A DNA stretch of 64,000 bases from Blautia hansenii DSM 20583 (GTDB taxonomy: Bacteria > Bacillota > Clostridia > Lachnospirales > Lachnospiraceae), in assembly GCF_002222595.2 (NCBI RefSeq), contig NZ_CP022413.2, positions 1,938,001 to 2,002,000 of the forward strand, read 5' to 3'. The notes below the pieces were generated by a model that ran no database searches, had not been told where the DNA came from, and saw nothing but the letters and a program-made list of their open reading frames with translations. Position numbers and translations under genes: made by a program. Shown here piece by piece: positions 47,828 through 56,859 of the stretch (positions are counted from its first letter, which is position 1; every line of letters begins with the position of its first letter).

Positions 47828-47894
47828 TGCACATGTGCTTAATAGAAATTAAAGTTAAATATTAGATTAAATGTAAATAATAAGGGAGATTTAT

Positions 47895-48563
47895 ATGAAG
47901 GAATTAAAAATATGGAATAACTTTACAGATTTGAAAGAAAGTGGAATATTTGAAATAGAAGAATATTTTGGATATGTTTATTTTGTAGAATATGGAAAAT
48001 ATCTAAAAATTGGTTGTACCAAAAACCCCTTAGAAAGACTTAGAACTCTTAGTAGTAATGCAAAGCTATATCATGATGTTGTGCTAGGTAGAATATATAT
48101 TACTCCTATGCATACCAACTATCCTGAGAATGAAAGAATTTTACATAGACATTTTGCTTTAAGAAGAAAAGATAATAGTGAACTATTTTCCATATCAATC
48201 GAGGAAGCTATTGGGTCTATAGCAGAAATTCCCTTATCGTTCTTAGATGAGTCTGCTGAAAAAGAAGAAAGACATAAAAAAATAATAGAAGGAATTATAA
48301 AATACATATCACAATCAAAGTGTAAAGAAAATATGTTAGTAAAAACGTCTGATTTTGGTTGCATTCTTGCTATTATATTAGACTTACTTTCTGAGATTGT
48401 CGAATTATATGAAGAAATAAATAATTTAACTGACGATGTGTTAAACTGTATTGATACGGAAATACCTGATGAAATTTTTAATCAAATCATGAGTTTAGGA
48501 AATAATGTCCATACCTTAAATGAAAAAGAACGTTCAAAACTACATGAATTATTTGGTGTTTAG
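47895..48563 (+). CDS. T5orf172/GIY-YIG-like phage protein
   Basis: A 222-residue protein. Residues 26-60 (YVYFVEYGKYLKIGCTKNPL, then ERLRTLSSN) and NERILHRHFALRRKDNSELFSIS form the T5orf172 domain, a member of the GIY-YIG fold found in phage proteins. The C-terminal 120 residues are helical. Whether it cuts DNA is unclear; the first Tyr of the fold is in YVYFVE. ATG 47,895 follows AAGGGAGA. Confidence 0.75.
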   Translation: MKELKIWNNFTDLKESGIFEIEEYFGYVYFVEYGKYLKIGCTKNPLERLRTLSSNAKLYHDVVLGRIYITPMHTNYPENERILHRHFALRRKDNSELFSISIEEAIGSIAEIPLSFLDESAEKEERHKKIIEGIIKYISQSKCKENMLVKTSDFGCILAIILDLLSEIVELYEEINNLTDDVLNCIDTEIPDEIFNQIMSLGNNVHTLNEKERSKLHELFGV

Positions 48564-48566
48564 CCT

Positions 48567-48797
48567 ATGAAAAACAAAATATCAGGAAAACATATTTATC
48601 CTAACGATGGAACAGACAGTCGTTTAAAATATTGTAGAAACATTCCAACTCAGCATTTCTTTCAGCAATGTCAAATAAAAAATCCAATAGAAAATCCAAA
48701 AAATTATAAAGTAAATTATTCATTATTCCCCTTCTGGGTAAGATGGATTGATAATGTTATAGAATTCTTTGAGAAAATAACTGGAAAAGAATTTTAA
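48567..48797 (+). CDS. Small phage hypothetical protein
   Basis: A 76-residue protein starting 3 nt after the T5orf172 gene (MKNKISGKHIYPNDGTDSRL, then FPFWVRWIDNVIEFFEKITGKEF). The C-terminal part is aromatic and helical. It lacks a clear ribosome-binding site of its own, so coupling to the upstream gene is likely. Function unknown. Confidence 0.6.
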   Translation: MKNKISGKHIYPNDGTDSRLKYCRNIPTQHFFQQCQIKNPIENPKNYKVNYSLFPFWVRWIDNVIEFFEKITGKEF

Positions 48798-48846
48798 TAT
48801 TTTAACAGAGAAAAATTGGGAGCAGTGAAAATATCTCCCTCATTAT

Positions 48847-48930
48847 GTGACAATGGCGGAATTGGCAGACGCACTTGATTTAAACTCAAGTAGACTTAGT
48901 TCTGTGAGGGTTCAAGTCCCTCTTGTCACA
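48847..48930 (+). tRNA. tRNA-Leu(TAA)
   Basis: Acceptor GTGACAA/TTGTCAC, discriminator A, GCGGAATTGGCAGACG D region, anticodon arm CTTGA-TTTAAAC-TCAAG, class II variable arm, T loop TTCAAGT. Confidence 0.92.
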
Positions 48931-48941
48931 TTTGTCAATAT

Positions 48942-49014
48942 GGGAGTATCGTTTTATGTAGTAAGACTCTAGTCTCCAAAACTAGAAAATAGGGTGCAAA
49001 TCCTTATGCTCCTG
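48942..49014 (+). tRNA. tRNA-Trp(CCA)
   Basis: Acceptor GGGAGTA/TGCTCCT, anticodon arm CTAGT-CTCCAAA-ACTAG, T loop TGCAAAT (unusual, normally TTCRANY). The anticodon reads only UGG, so it is not a UGA suppressor. Confidence 0.78.
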
Positions 49015-49062
49015 TTGCGGTTTTCTTGGCGTTTCCCTATAAAAACGTCCGTACTTTTATTT

Positions 49063-49134
49063 GGGTGTATAGCCTAGTGGTTAGGCAACTGCCTGTTAAG
49101 CAGTCTTAGATGTGTTCAATTCACATTGCACCCG
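49063..49134 (+). tRNA. tRNA-Asn(GTT)
   Basis: Acceptor GGGTGTA/TGCACCC, discriminator G, D loop CTAGTGGTTAGG, anticodon arm ACTGC-CTGTTAA-GCAGT, T loop TTCAATT. Confidence 0.9.
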
Positions 49135-49137
49135 TAA

Positions 49138-49209
49138 CGGTCTGTAGTGAAATGGCATCACAGCACCCTTTTAAGGTGCAAATTTTGGGTTCAAGTCCCA
49201 ACAGACCGA
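49138..49209 (+). tRNA. tRNA-Lys(TTT)
   Basis: Acceptor CGGTCTG/CAGACCG, discriminator A, anticodon arm GCACC-CTTTTAA-GGTGC, T loop TTCAAGT. It starts 3 nt after tRNA-Asn, so both come from one transcript. Confidence 0.92.
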
Positions 49210-49297
49210 TTATCGTGCTGTGGATTTTATTCTTCCCAGTATGAGCTATGTAGAGAAAACTACTAAAAATCACTCTCCTAACAAGGAGAAATTTAAT

Positions 49298-49538
49298 ATG
49301 AAAGGATGAAAAGGACATTAAGCAAATTGACAAAAAATGTGTTCAAGTATTGATTGACTATGGGTATACAAAAGAAAGTTCTTTAAAAGGAATTTCTATT
49401 ACTTCTCGTGGTAAAAAATCTCGTGGTAAAAGATACTACGCAAAGGATGTAATGGCATTTAATGCTTGGAAAATTTTAGGTTACTCTCCTATTGACGCTG
49501 AATATCAAAATTGGTTGAGTAATCAAAAGAAAAAATAA
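49298..49538 (+). CDS. Small phage hypothetical protein with a frameshifted start
   Basis: A good ribosome-binding site (AAGGAGAAA) and ATG 49,298 lead only to M-K-G-stop, but the next frame is open from 49,302 and reads DEKDIKQIDKKCVQVLIDYG, then YTKESSLKGISITSRGKKSRGKRYYAKDVMAFNAWKILGYS. Removing one G of ATGAAAGG joins the two. Either a real +1/-1 event, a mutation or a sequencing error; the alternative is a start at TTG 49,350. The product is basic and unknown. Confidence 0.55.
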
Positions 49539-49555
49539 GAAGAAAAGAGAAACGT

Positions 49556-50992
49556 ATGGCAAAGAAAAATACTGTTTCAATCAATGTGATTGGAGGAAAT
49601 GCTGAAGATGTTACAGGAAGTGCTTCTCTTATTACATTTGATAATCTACTAATTTTATTTGAATTTGGACTTATCCAAAAAGGCAAAAATATTTATGAAA
49701 ACTACTGTTACAATAGAGAACTTATCGGCAAAGTTAAGGCTAGTAAAATTGATTATATTATTGTTGGTCATACTCATGCAGACCATATAGCTTTAATACC
49801 AGCTCTTTATGCAAAAGGATGTACAGCAAAAATAATTGTTCCAAAAGGCAGCTATGATATTATGAAAGAAATGTGGTTAGATTGTGCTTATATCAATCAA
49901 CGTGATTGTGATATTTTAACTGCTCAAAAAGAAAAGGTATTTTATCCATTTTATGCAAATGAAGATGTGTATGCTGCTTTAAATAATGTTATTGAAGTAG
50001 AAATGAATAATAAGTATTCTGTTACAGATAGCTTCCATCTTCGATTTGTTCCAGCAGGTCATATCTTATTCTCTGCACAAACAGAATTATTCTTTACTAA
50101 ATCAAATCATACAAAAAAAGTATTGTTTACGTCTGATTTAGGAAATCTCAATTTGAAAAATCATAAGTTATTTGTTGAAGAATTTGAACCTGTCATAAAT
50201 GCGGACATTGTTATTGGAGAAGCTACTTACGCTTCTGCTGAAAGAACTTCCTCAAAAAAAACGCTGAAAAAAGATATGGAGAAAATAAAAACTATTATTT
50301 CCCAATATTGTGTTGATTATAAGAAAAGAGTTCTTATACCCTGTTTTGCATTAGACAGGCTTCCATACATGATGTGGATATTGTACAGTTTGTTTGGGAC
50401 TGATGAAAATTTCAATATTCCTATATGTATTGATAGTCCATTAGGAATAAGGCTACTAAGAGCTTATAAAAAAAATATACCAGAGGAAATGCAACAAGAT
50501 TTTTCAAATATGTTAAAATGGAAAAATTTTAAATTTATTGAAGAGTCTGAGGACAGCAAAGCTGCTATCGCTGACGATAAGTCAAAAGTCATATTAGCAT
50601 CTGCCGGTATGCTTACAGCAGGTCGTAGTGTTAAATGGACACAATCTATATTACCCTCTTATATGGATTGTATTATGTTCATTGGTTATTGTGCAACAAA
50701 TACCTTGGCATATAAAATCAAGAACTTCTCGGATAGAAGTACGGTGTCTATCGCAGGCAAGGAAATTAACAATAAGGCAAGCATAGTTGACTTAAAATCA
50801 TTTTCAAGTCACATGCAACATTATGATTTATTAAATTACTATTCTAATATTAATGCTCAAAAGATATATCTTATTCATTCTAATCAGAATGATAAAATCC
50901 AATTCAAAGAAGAATTACAAAATGAAATTAGTAGAAAAAACAAAACTACAAAAGTTGTTGCTGTCAATCGAAGTACAGTAATAAATATATGA
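49556..50992 (+). CDS. Phage beta-CASP metallo-beta-lactamase-fold nuclease-like protein
   Basis: A 478-residue protein. The MBL metal motif HTHADHIALIPALYAKG is at residues 73-90, PAGHILFSAQTEL provides the next His, and LFTSDLGNL the bridging Asp. A beta-CASP insert follows, with RVLIPCFALDRLPYMMWILY, and SAGMLTAGRSVKW plus SSHMQHYDLLNYY complete motifs B and C. This is the fold of RNase J and CPSF-73-like RNases. A phage-encoded RNA- or DNA-processing nuclease is likely; the short form lacks the C-terminal RNase J domain. Confidence 0.85.
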   Translation: MAKKNTVSINVIGGNAEDVTGSASLITFDNLLILFEFGLIQKGKNIYENYCYNRELIGKVKASKIDYIIVGHTHADHIALIPALYAKGCTAKIIVPKGSYDIMKEMWLDCAYINQRDCDILTAQKEKVFYPFYANEDVYAALNNVIEVEMNNKYSVTDSFHLRFVPAGHILFSAQTELFFTKSNHTKKVLFTSDLGNLNLKNHKLFVEEFEPVINADIVIGEATYASAERTSSKKTLKKDMEKIKTIISQYCVDYKKRVLIPCFALDRLPYMMWILYSLFGTDENFNIPICIDSPLGIRLLRAYKKNIPEEMQQDFSNMLKWKNFKFIEESEDSKAAIADDKSKVILASAGMLTAGRSVKWTQSILPSYMDCIMFIGYCATNTLAYKIKNFSDRSTVSIAGKEINNKASIVDLKSFSSHMQHYDLLNYYSNINAQKIYLIHSNQNDKIQFKEELQNEISRKNKTTKVVAVNRSTVINI

Positions 50993-51008
50993 TTAAAAGG
51001 ACAAATAT

Positions 51009-51632
51009 ATGGGTGATTATTTAAACAATTTACTTCTGGAAGTATGCAATGATGACGATATGTACACTATTCAGACAAAACAATATTTAGCTCAACGTAA
51101 AATTATTCTCAATGACATTGTTGATGAAGATATTGTGAGAAATGTTACGTTAAATATTTTCCAATGGAATAAAGAAGATAAAGATATTCCTATTGAAAAA
51201 AGAAAACCGATATGGTTATATCTCAATTCTCCGGGTGGAGATGTTACAGAGGGATTGAATGTTATTGATGTAATTAAAGCAAGTCAAACTCCTGTATATA
51301 CAGTGTGTTTTGCAACTTGTGCTTCAATGGCGTTTCATATCTTTATTGCAGGACATAAGAGATACTGCTTTAAGAATTCAATACTCCTCATTCATGATGG
51401 AGAAGTAAGTATTAGTAATAGTTCTTCCAAAGCTAAAGATACAATGAAATTTATCGAGTCTTTGGATGAAAGAATTAAACAACATATTTTAGAAAATACA
51501 AAAATAACTGCTGAGTTCTACGAGTCAATATATGACACAGAATATTATTTATTTGCAAATGATAAAGGAAAAGAACTTGGTTGTGTAGATTATATTATTG
51601 GCGAAGATGCGCCATTATCAATTATTTTATAA
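51009..51632 (+). CDS. Phage ClpP-like serine protease
   Basis: A 207-residue ClpP-fold protein: IWLYLNSPGGDVTEGLNVID, the nucleophile region CFATCASMAFHIFIAGHKRY with Ser in the oxyanion segment, and the His in NSILLIHDGEVSISN. The acidic partner is probably the Asp in the C-terminal helix region. It follows the nuclease gene by 16 nt and precedes HU. It could be a capsid-independent regulatory protease or act with a host Clp ATPase; the head protease is a different gene (60,977). Confidence 0.85.
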   Translation: MGDYLNNLLLEVCNDDDMYTIQTKQYLAQRKIILNDIVDEDIVRNVTLNIFQWNKEDKDIPIEKRKPIWLYLNSPGGDVTEGLNVIDVIKASQTPVYTVCFATCASMAFHIFIAGHKRYCFKNSILLIHDGEVSISNSSSKAKDTMKFIESLDERIKQHILENTKITAEFYESIYDTEYYLFANDKGKELGCVDYIIGEDAPLSIIL

Positions 51633-51654
51633 GAAGAAAAGGAGAAAAATTATT

Positions 51655-51960
51655 ATGGAAACAATTAAAATGACAACAAAAGAAATGGTAAAAGGTGTAG
51701 CTGAATTAACAGGTAAAACTCAGAAAGAAGTTAGAGAAGTTTTAGATGGAATTGAAGATGTTGTAATGGCTCAGGTGGGACAGGCAACTGAAGATAATTC
51801 TGTTGAAATCAGATTGTTCAATGGTTTATATGTTACTTCTGAATTTGTTGCACCACACACAGCACGTAATCCACGTACAGGTGAAACATTTACAGCAGAA
51901 GGAAAAAATCGTGTAAAAGCAAAAATTGGTGCTGCTTTAAAAAATGCTGCAAATCAGTAA
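51655..51960 (+). CDS. HU-family DNA-binding protein
   Basis: A 101-residue protein with the HU layout: helices in MTTKEMVKGVAELTGKTQKE, then beta arms with VEIRLFNGLYVTSEFVAPHTARNPRTGETF, and KAKIGAALKNAANQ at the end. The RNPRTGE motif is the conserved DNA-bending arm. ATG 51,655 follows AAAGGAGAAAAATT. It probably compacts phage DNA. Confidence 0.92.
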   Translation: METIKMTTKEMVKGVAELTGKTQKEVREVLDGIEDVVMAQVGQATEDNSVEIRLFNGLYVTSEFVAPHTARNPRTGETFTAEGKNRVKAKIGAALKNAANQ

Positions 51961-51980
51961 TTGTTAAGGAAGATATAGTT

Positions 51981-52154
51981 ATGATTAATAATGATTTATG
52001 TGCTTCATGTAATAAAGTTACAGTGTGTCGTATCAACGATGTATTATATAAATTTCATGAGGATGCTAAAAAAGACCTTGGTGTAGAAATCACAATGGAA
52101 AATTGTGAAAATTTTGAGGATGCTACACGGAACGCTATTGTAGAAGAATATTAA
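51981..52154 (+). CDS. Small Cys-containing phage protein
   Basis: A 57-codon ORF from ATG 51,981 after AAGGAAGAT: MINNDLCASCNKVTVCRIND, then VLYKFHEDAKKDLGVEITMENCENFE. Two CxxC-like pairs could bind a metal. It is followed by a strong terminator and lies in the HU operon. Function unknown. Confidence 0.65.
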   Translation: MINNDLCASCNKVTVCRINDVLYKFHEDAKKDLGVEITMENCENFEDATRNAIVEEY

Positions 52155-52161
52155 AAGAATT

Positions 52162-52193
52162 TGGCTGTTACTTCGGTAGCAGCCATTTTTTTT
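52162..52193 (+). terminator. Rho-independent terminator
   Basis: GGCTGTTAC-TTCG-GTAGCAGCC followed by ATTTTTTTT; a stable UUCG-capped stem. Confidence 0.9.
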
Positions 52194-52216
52194 AGAAATG
52201 GAGAAAGAGGATTATT

Positions 52217-53416
52217 ATAGAAAAAGAATTAGAAAAATTTGGTCTGTCAAAAGAAAGATATTTAGCAGCATGTAAAGATATAGATGCGAAACTGGAAGGG
52301 AAGTTGGATATTGACTGGTGCGAAATAAAAGATAAATACAATATTCAATGTTCTGCTGATACAATTAGAAAAGCATCTACTACTATTTTTGGTGGACATT
52401 ATAGAAAGAAATTAGAAAAAACTCCTGACAGTAATTTAGATGACAAAATTGCAGAATTACGTGAGGAGCGTATTAAATTGCAAACAGTTAATTTAGAAAA
52501 TTCAAGATTAGACAGATCTGAATATAGACAGAAATTATATTACGAATATGTAGGAAAAGCTATAACTACTCTTCCACTACCTGATTTTGAGCCATTATTT
52601 AATAATTTTTCAGAAGAAAAAGCTACTCATTATTTACTAACCATAGCTGATGTTCATTATGGAGCAACCTTTAAAAGCGTAAATAATGTATATTCTCCTG
52701 AAATAGCTCACGCAAGATTTCGTGACCTCTATCTTGAAATGGTGTCTTTTATCAAAAAACATACTGTTAATACATTACACATCGTTTCATTAGGAGATTT
52801 AATACAGGGTATTTTACGTATGTCGGACATCAGGTTAAATGACTCTTCTGTTGTAAAGGCTGTCGTTGAAGTAAGTAGGCTTATGGCTCATTTTTTAAAT
52901 ACATTGTCTAAATATGTAAATATTGAATACTACCATGTTCCATTTGCAAATCATACACAAATACGACCACTGGGTAGTAAAGCTAATGAATTACCTCTTG
53001 AAGACCTAGAATATGTTATTGGTAATTATATTGCCGACTTAGTTAAGGATAATAAACGCATACATGTTCATTTTGCTCTCGAAGGAGAGAATGGAATTAA
53101 TATTAACATACCCGGAAATACTATTTACGCCATGCATGGTCATCAAATTAAGAATTTAGAAAATGCAATTAAGAATATTTCTTCTTTAAAAAGAGACTTT
53201 ATAGATTATTTAATTTTAGGGCACTATCATGGCAGTTCTGAAATTCCTGCCGGAGAAAGTGTTTGTAACGATACAGAAGTACTGGTAAGTCCATCATTTG
53301 TGGGGTCAGACCCATATAGCGACAGTTTGTTTAAGGGGTCAAAAGCTTCTGTAAAAATTTATGGATTTGATGAAATATATGGACATACAGAAAGTTATAA
53401 AATTATTTTGAATTAA
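52217..53416 (+). CDS. Phage metallophosphoesterase (near-cognate start)
   Basis: A 399-residue calcineurin-like phosphoesterase. Metal motifs in order: LLTIADVHYGATFKS, IVSLGDLIQGI, VPFANHTQIRP, YAMHGHQIKN and LILGHYHGS. The N-terminal 110 residues contain an HTH-like segment (DIDWCEIKDKYNIQCSADTI). Upstream of the first canonical start (TTG 52,304) the frame continues as ELEKFGLSKERYLAACKDID to AAAGAGG followed by ATT-ATT-ATA, with no ATG/GTG/TTG, so ATA 52,217 or ATT 52,214 is the likely start. The function may be DNA end or repair related, next to the packaging genes. Confidence 0.8.
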   Translation: MEKELEKFGLSKERYLAACKDIDAKLEGKLDIDWCEIKDKYNIQCSADTIRKASTTIFGGHYRKKLEKTPDSNLDDKIAELREERIKLQTVNLENSRLDRSEYRQKLYYEYVGKAITTLPLPDFEPLFNNFSEEKATHYLLTIADVHYGATFKSVNNVYSPEIAHARFRDLYLEMVSFIKKHTVNTLHIVSLGDLIQGILRMSDIRLNDSSVVKAVVEVSRLMAHFLNTLSKYVNIEYYHVPFANHTQIRPLGSKANELPLEDLEYVIGNYIADLVKDNKRIHVHFALEGENGININIPGNTIYAMHGHQIKNLENAIKNISSLKRDFIDYLILGHYHGSSEIPAGESVCNDTEVLVSPSFVGSDPYSDSLFKGSKASVKIYGFDEIYGHTESYKIILN

Positions 53417-53450
53417 AGGGACATATTGTTCCTTTAATTTTTTTACAAAC
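53411..53450 (+). terminator. Terminator after the phosphoesterase
   Basis: AATTAAAGGGACA-TATT-GTTCCTTTAATT stem followed by TTTTTT. Confidence 0.75.
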
Positions 53451-53473
53451 AAATTTTTGAAAGGGGGAATTTT

Positions 53474-54766
53474 ATGGCGGTCACAAAATCTTCTCCTGTA
53501 AGAAAACCTATTGCTGAGGTAAGGAAAGAAAACGAAGAATTACATAAAAAGATAGAAGCTTTAGAAAATGGTGGTTATTGCTATATGTGCGGAAAACATA
53601 AGGCAAAAACCAATTTTTATCAAAACACAGATCCGAATATAAAATCAGGTATTACAGGAATTTGCAAAGATTGTGCAAAGAACATTGCATGTAGATATGA
53701 TGAAAAGACCGGAGAATATTTAGGTTGCACAAAAGAGTCTGTAATGGAAGCATTAACGTACATAGATAAACCTTTTCTTGTCAACTTGTGGGACGCTGCC
53801 TATTATGAGTTGCAAGATGAAACTACGCCAGCTCAGAATAAGCGCAAAACAATTTGGGGTAATTACATAAAGAATGTATCTATTGCTCTCTACAACGGAT
53901 TGCGCTGGAAAGATAGTGACATATTTACAGGAAATTATTATGCAGGTAGTTTAGACAAAGCTTTGAGTTCTGAAGAGGAAGAAGAAATTCAAAGAGATAG
54001 AAAAGAAAGACAAAAAGAATTAGCTGTTGAATATAAGAAAAATAGAGAAGACGTAATTAAGCTTTATCATTATGACCCTTTTGAATATGAAGCTGAAGAA
54101 GATAAACCTATTATGTATGCACAAGTGTCAAACATGTGTAATACCTCAGACGAGTCAGAAGACGATGTTATTAAACTAAATTCTATTATCAGTATTGTCA
54201 AGCTGTCTGTGCAGGTAGAAAAAAATAATCGTGAAATCAGCCGTTTGCAGAATGAAGCTTTAAATGATAGAAACATCAGTGCTATCAAAAGCTTAACATC
54301 TGTTAATAAAGATATGAATAACTCTATTATTAATTTAGCTAAAGAGAGTAAGCTATCAAAGGGTAGTTCCGGTACATCTACAAAGGGTACGAATACATGG
54401 ACTGGAAAAGTAAAAATTCTAAAGGAAATGAAGCTTCGTGAAGAAGAAGTTAATGCATTTGAAGTTGAAACATGCAAAGGAATGCAACAAGTAGCCGAAT
54501 TAAGTGACGCTGCAATTATTAAACAAATAGGTCTTGATGAAAATGATTACTCTGACATGTTAATAGAACAGAGAAATCTTATTACGAAAATAAGAAAAGA
54601 TAAAAATTTAGCAGAAGAAAGAATGCGGATATTATATAGAGAGAATGTGGATTTAAAACGTTTGTTGGAAAAAAATGCTATTAAGATAGATAAAAACTTA
54701 GAAAGTAATTATCTATTTGCTCCTGAGAAATCAAAGGAGGTTGAAGCTGATGAGTCAGACTCCTGA
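53474..54766 (+). CDS. Zinc-finger phage protein, probable small terminase subunit
   Basis: A 430-residue protein. Coiled-coil N-terminus (AEVRKENEELHKKIEALENG), a four-Cys zinc finger CYMCGKHKAKTNFYQNTDPN...GICKDC, a central acidic helical part, and a C-terminal helix-rich segment (MLIEQRNLITKIRKDKNLAE). It ends 17 nt inside the TerL gene. Position directly upstream of TerL and the DNA-binding look support a TerS role, as in several large Firmicutes phages; this is inference, because TerS proteins are poorly conserved. Confidence 0.65.
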   Translation: MAVTKSSPVRKPIAEVRKENEELHKKIEALENGGYCYMCGKHKAKTNFYQNTDPNIKSGITGICKDCAKNIACRYDEKTGEYLGCTKESVMEALTYIDKPFLVNLWDAAYYELQDETTPAQNKRKTIWGNYIKNVSIALYNGLRWKDSDIFTGNYYAGSLDKALSSEEEEEIQRDRKERQKELAVEYKKNREDVIKLYHYDPFEYEAEEDKPIMYAQVSNMCNTSDESEDDVIKLNSIISIVKLSVQVEKNNREISRLQNEALNDRNISAIKSLTSVNKDMNNSIINLAKESKLSKGSSGTSTKGTNTWTGKVKILKEMKLREEEVNAFEVETCKGMQQVAELSDAAIIKQIGLDENDYSDMLIEQRNLITKIRKDKNLAEERMRILYRENVDLKRLLEKNAIKIDKNLESNYLFAPEKSKEVEADESDS

Positions 54767-56585
54767 GAAAAATATTTGGACACCAGAGTATGAAATCTAT
54801 ATTCCTTCCAATGAAACGGTTATAACCCAACGAAAACTTGAGGGTTTGAAAAAATTAGCTGAGATTAAACAATGGGGAATTCGGAATCCAACAAAATTTA
54901 TGAAAGAATTTATTGGCGTGGAATTACTTGACTCTCAAGAATATGTCTTTATGAACAGTTGGAATAAGCCATTTTGTTTATGGCTAGAGTCAAGAGGCGC
55001 AGGAAAAAGTACAATGTTAGCCTTATATTTTATGACCAAAGGATTATTGTTTAATAATTACTGGGCTTACATTTGTTCCGGTAACGCTGACCAAGCACAG
55101 GAAACCTTTAGGAAAATTGAAGACATTGCCAAAAAGAATATTGAGTCCATGACAGGTCTAACTGACGTATTTGTAAATGAATTGGTTAAAAATCAAGCAA
55201 ACACTGATGGCTTTGTAAGAAGTCCTATGGGATTTACTTATAAACTGTACAATGGCTCTTTCGTTAAAACATTAAACAGTAATATAGATGGAAAAAGGGG
55301 CAAGAGAGCAAATGCTGTTTGCTTTGATGAAGGTTCTTGGTTGTCAGAAGAAATATTTAATGTTATTGGTGCTTTTACTGCGGTAAATAAAGAATTTAAA
55401 CTTGGTGGAGATATTGATGTAAATGCCATACCAAGAGAAATACCAAATCAATTACTTTACGCCTCTTCTGCTTCTTCTGTGGATACTGCATTTTATAATA
55501 AGTATAGAGATTTTTCTAAGAAAATGTTGCTTGGAGATGACAGATACTTTGTTGCTGACATTAATTGCGATATTGTTATTCATGCAACGCAAAAAGGCAT
55601 TCCATTAAACAAGTCTCTACTTAGTCAGGAAACTGTAGATAATGAAATGCGAAACAATCCAGAAAAAGCTCTTAGAGAATATTATAATCGTTTTACAAAA
55701 GATGGTGGAGTAAATCAGATTATTAAGCGTTCTCTTATCGTGCGAAATTCAGAGAAATATGTTCCTGTAATGTACAATGATACAGGAAAACGGAAATTTG
55801 TATTGTGTTATGACCCTGCTCGTAACATAGATAACAGTACGGTTTTAATCAGTGAAATTTTAGACGCCGATGAAGGATATAAATTAAAAATTGTCAATTC
55901 TGTAAACTTCACAGATTTAAATATTAAGAAGAAAAAGAAACCAATGCGTACTCCTGACCAGATAGCCGCATTGAAAGAATTAATTGTAAATTATAATGGG
56001 AAAGATGTTCCTGATTATGATAATATTTTCTTTTTAATTGATGGCGGTTCCGGTGGAGGTGGAAACTTAATTCCTGACTTCTTTATGGAAGATTGGAAAG
56101 ATAAATCCGGAAAAACTCACAAAGGTCTTTTAGATAAAGAGTATTCTGCTGATTATATCAAACAATATCCTACTGCTGTTAATAAAATCAAAGTAGTAAC
56201 ACCTTCTGGTTACAAATCTCAAATGTATGAAGCATTAATCAAAATGGTTGAAAGTGACCTCATTATTTTCCCAGAACATTATGATAATCACGGTTATTTA
56301 GTATTTACAAATGAAGATACGTTAAAAGTAAATAGTGTTAAACAAGAGTTGTATGCGAATGGTTTTACAGATGAGGAAGTTGAAGAAAAACTTTCTGAGA
56401 TGAACTTAGTGCAACAAGAAACTTATAAACTCTCCTTAGATGAGGAAAATGCCTTATCCCAGATAGATGCAATGAAAGAAGAAATTGTTAATATCTGTCG
56501 TGTTAAACGAGATGGAGGAAAAGATGCTTTTAAACTACCAGCACATAAAGATGCAGATACAGGCGCATCAGAAGCTACTATGCAT
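54750..56585 (+). CDS. terL: Terminase large subunit, exon 1
   Basis: The packaging motor. ATG 54,750 is the start because AAAGGAGG lies 9 nt upstream. Exon 1 codes 612 residues: ATPase with Walker A ESRGAGKSTML near residue 85 and Walker B ANAVCFDEGSW near residue 191; nuclease with CYDPARNIDNSTV (first Asp) and FFLIDGGSGGGG. The frame is open to a stop at 56,612, but the last 9 codons (KRHCAIAA) are intron sequence: exon 1 ends after ...EATMH at 56,585, and the next exons give DDRAYTLAMTGWYL. The spliced protein has 659 residues (exons 54,750-56,585, 56,847-56,859, 57,135-57,265). Confidence 0.93.
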
Positions 56586-56846
56586 AAACGTCATTGTGCA
56601 ATTGCAGCATAAACCTCATAAACTGCAAGAAAATAAATTCAATCTAATTGACTTGGAAGCCCAGAAGTGGGTAACAGGGCTGAAGAACTTTAGTTCACAG
56701 TGAACGACTGAATGATTGAATTCCACAGAGGTATTTTGTGGAAATGCGACAGTCTGAACTCACACTATAACAAAATGAAATGTGAGAAGGAAACTCGAAG
56801 AAGTTTCCTCGCCTATTTTGTCAATAGGTCATAAAGTAACAGAAAG
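56586..56846 (+). ncRNA. Group I intron 1 in terL
   Basis: 261 nt, no ORF. P1: exon TGCAT pairs with GTGCA (56,596-56,600) with U.G at the splice site. Core: AACGACTG ... GCGACAGTCTGAAC gives P7 (GACTG/CAGTC), CCACA...TGTGG gives P8, CACA...TGTG and GGAAAC...GTTTCC form P9-type hairpins. The last base is G (56,846). Removing it joins ATG-CAT to GAT-GAT-AGA, restoring the conserved MHDDR motif. Confidence 0.88.
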
Positions 56847-56859
56847 GATGATAGAGCCT
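56847..56859 (+). other. terL: terL exon 2, a 13-nt micro-exon
   Basis: GATGATAGAGCCT, encoding Asp-Asp-Arg-Ala and the first base of a Tyr codon. It lies between the last G of intron 1 and the first base of intron 2. It carries the catalytic Asp pair of the terminase nuclease. It is so short that it also has to serve as the 5' splice-site helix of intron 2. Confidence 0.85.

Noticed and set aside
47677..47830. Hammerhead ribozyme
   Set aside because: GTGATGATG resembles part of the core, but the required CUGAUGA is absent and the GAAA is not in a compatible stem arrangement.
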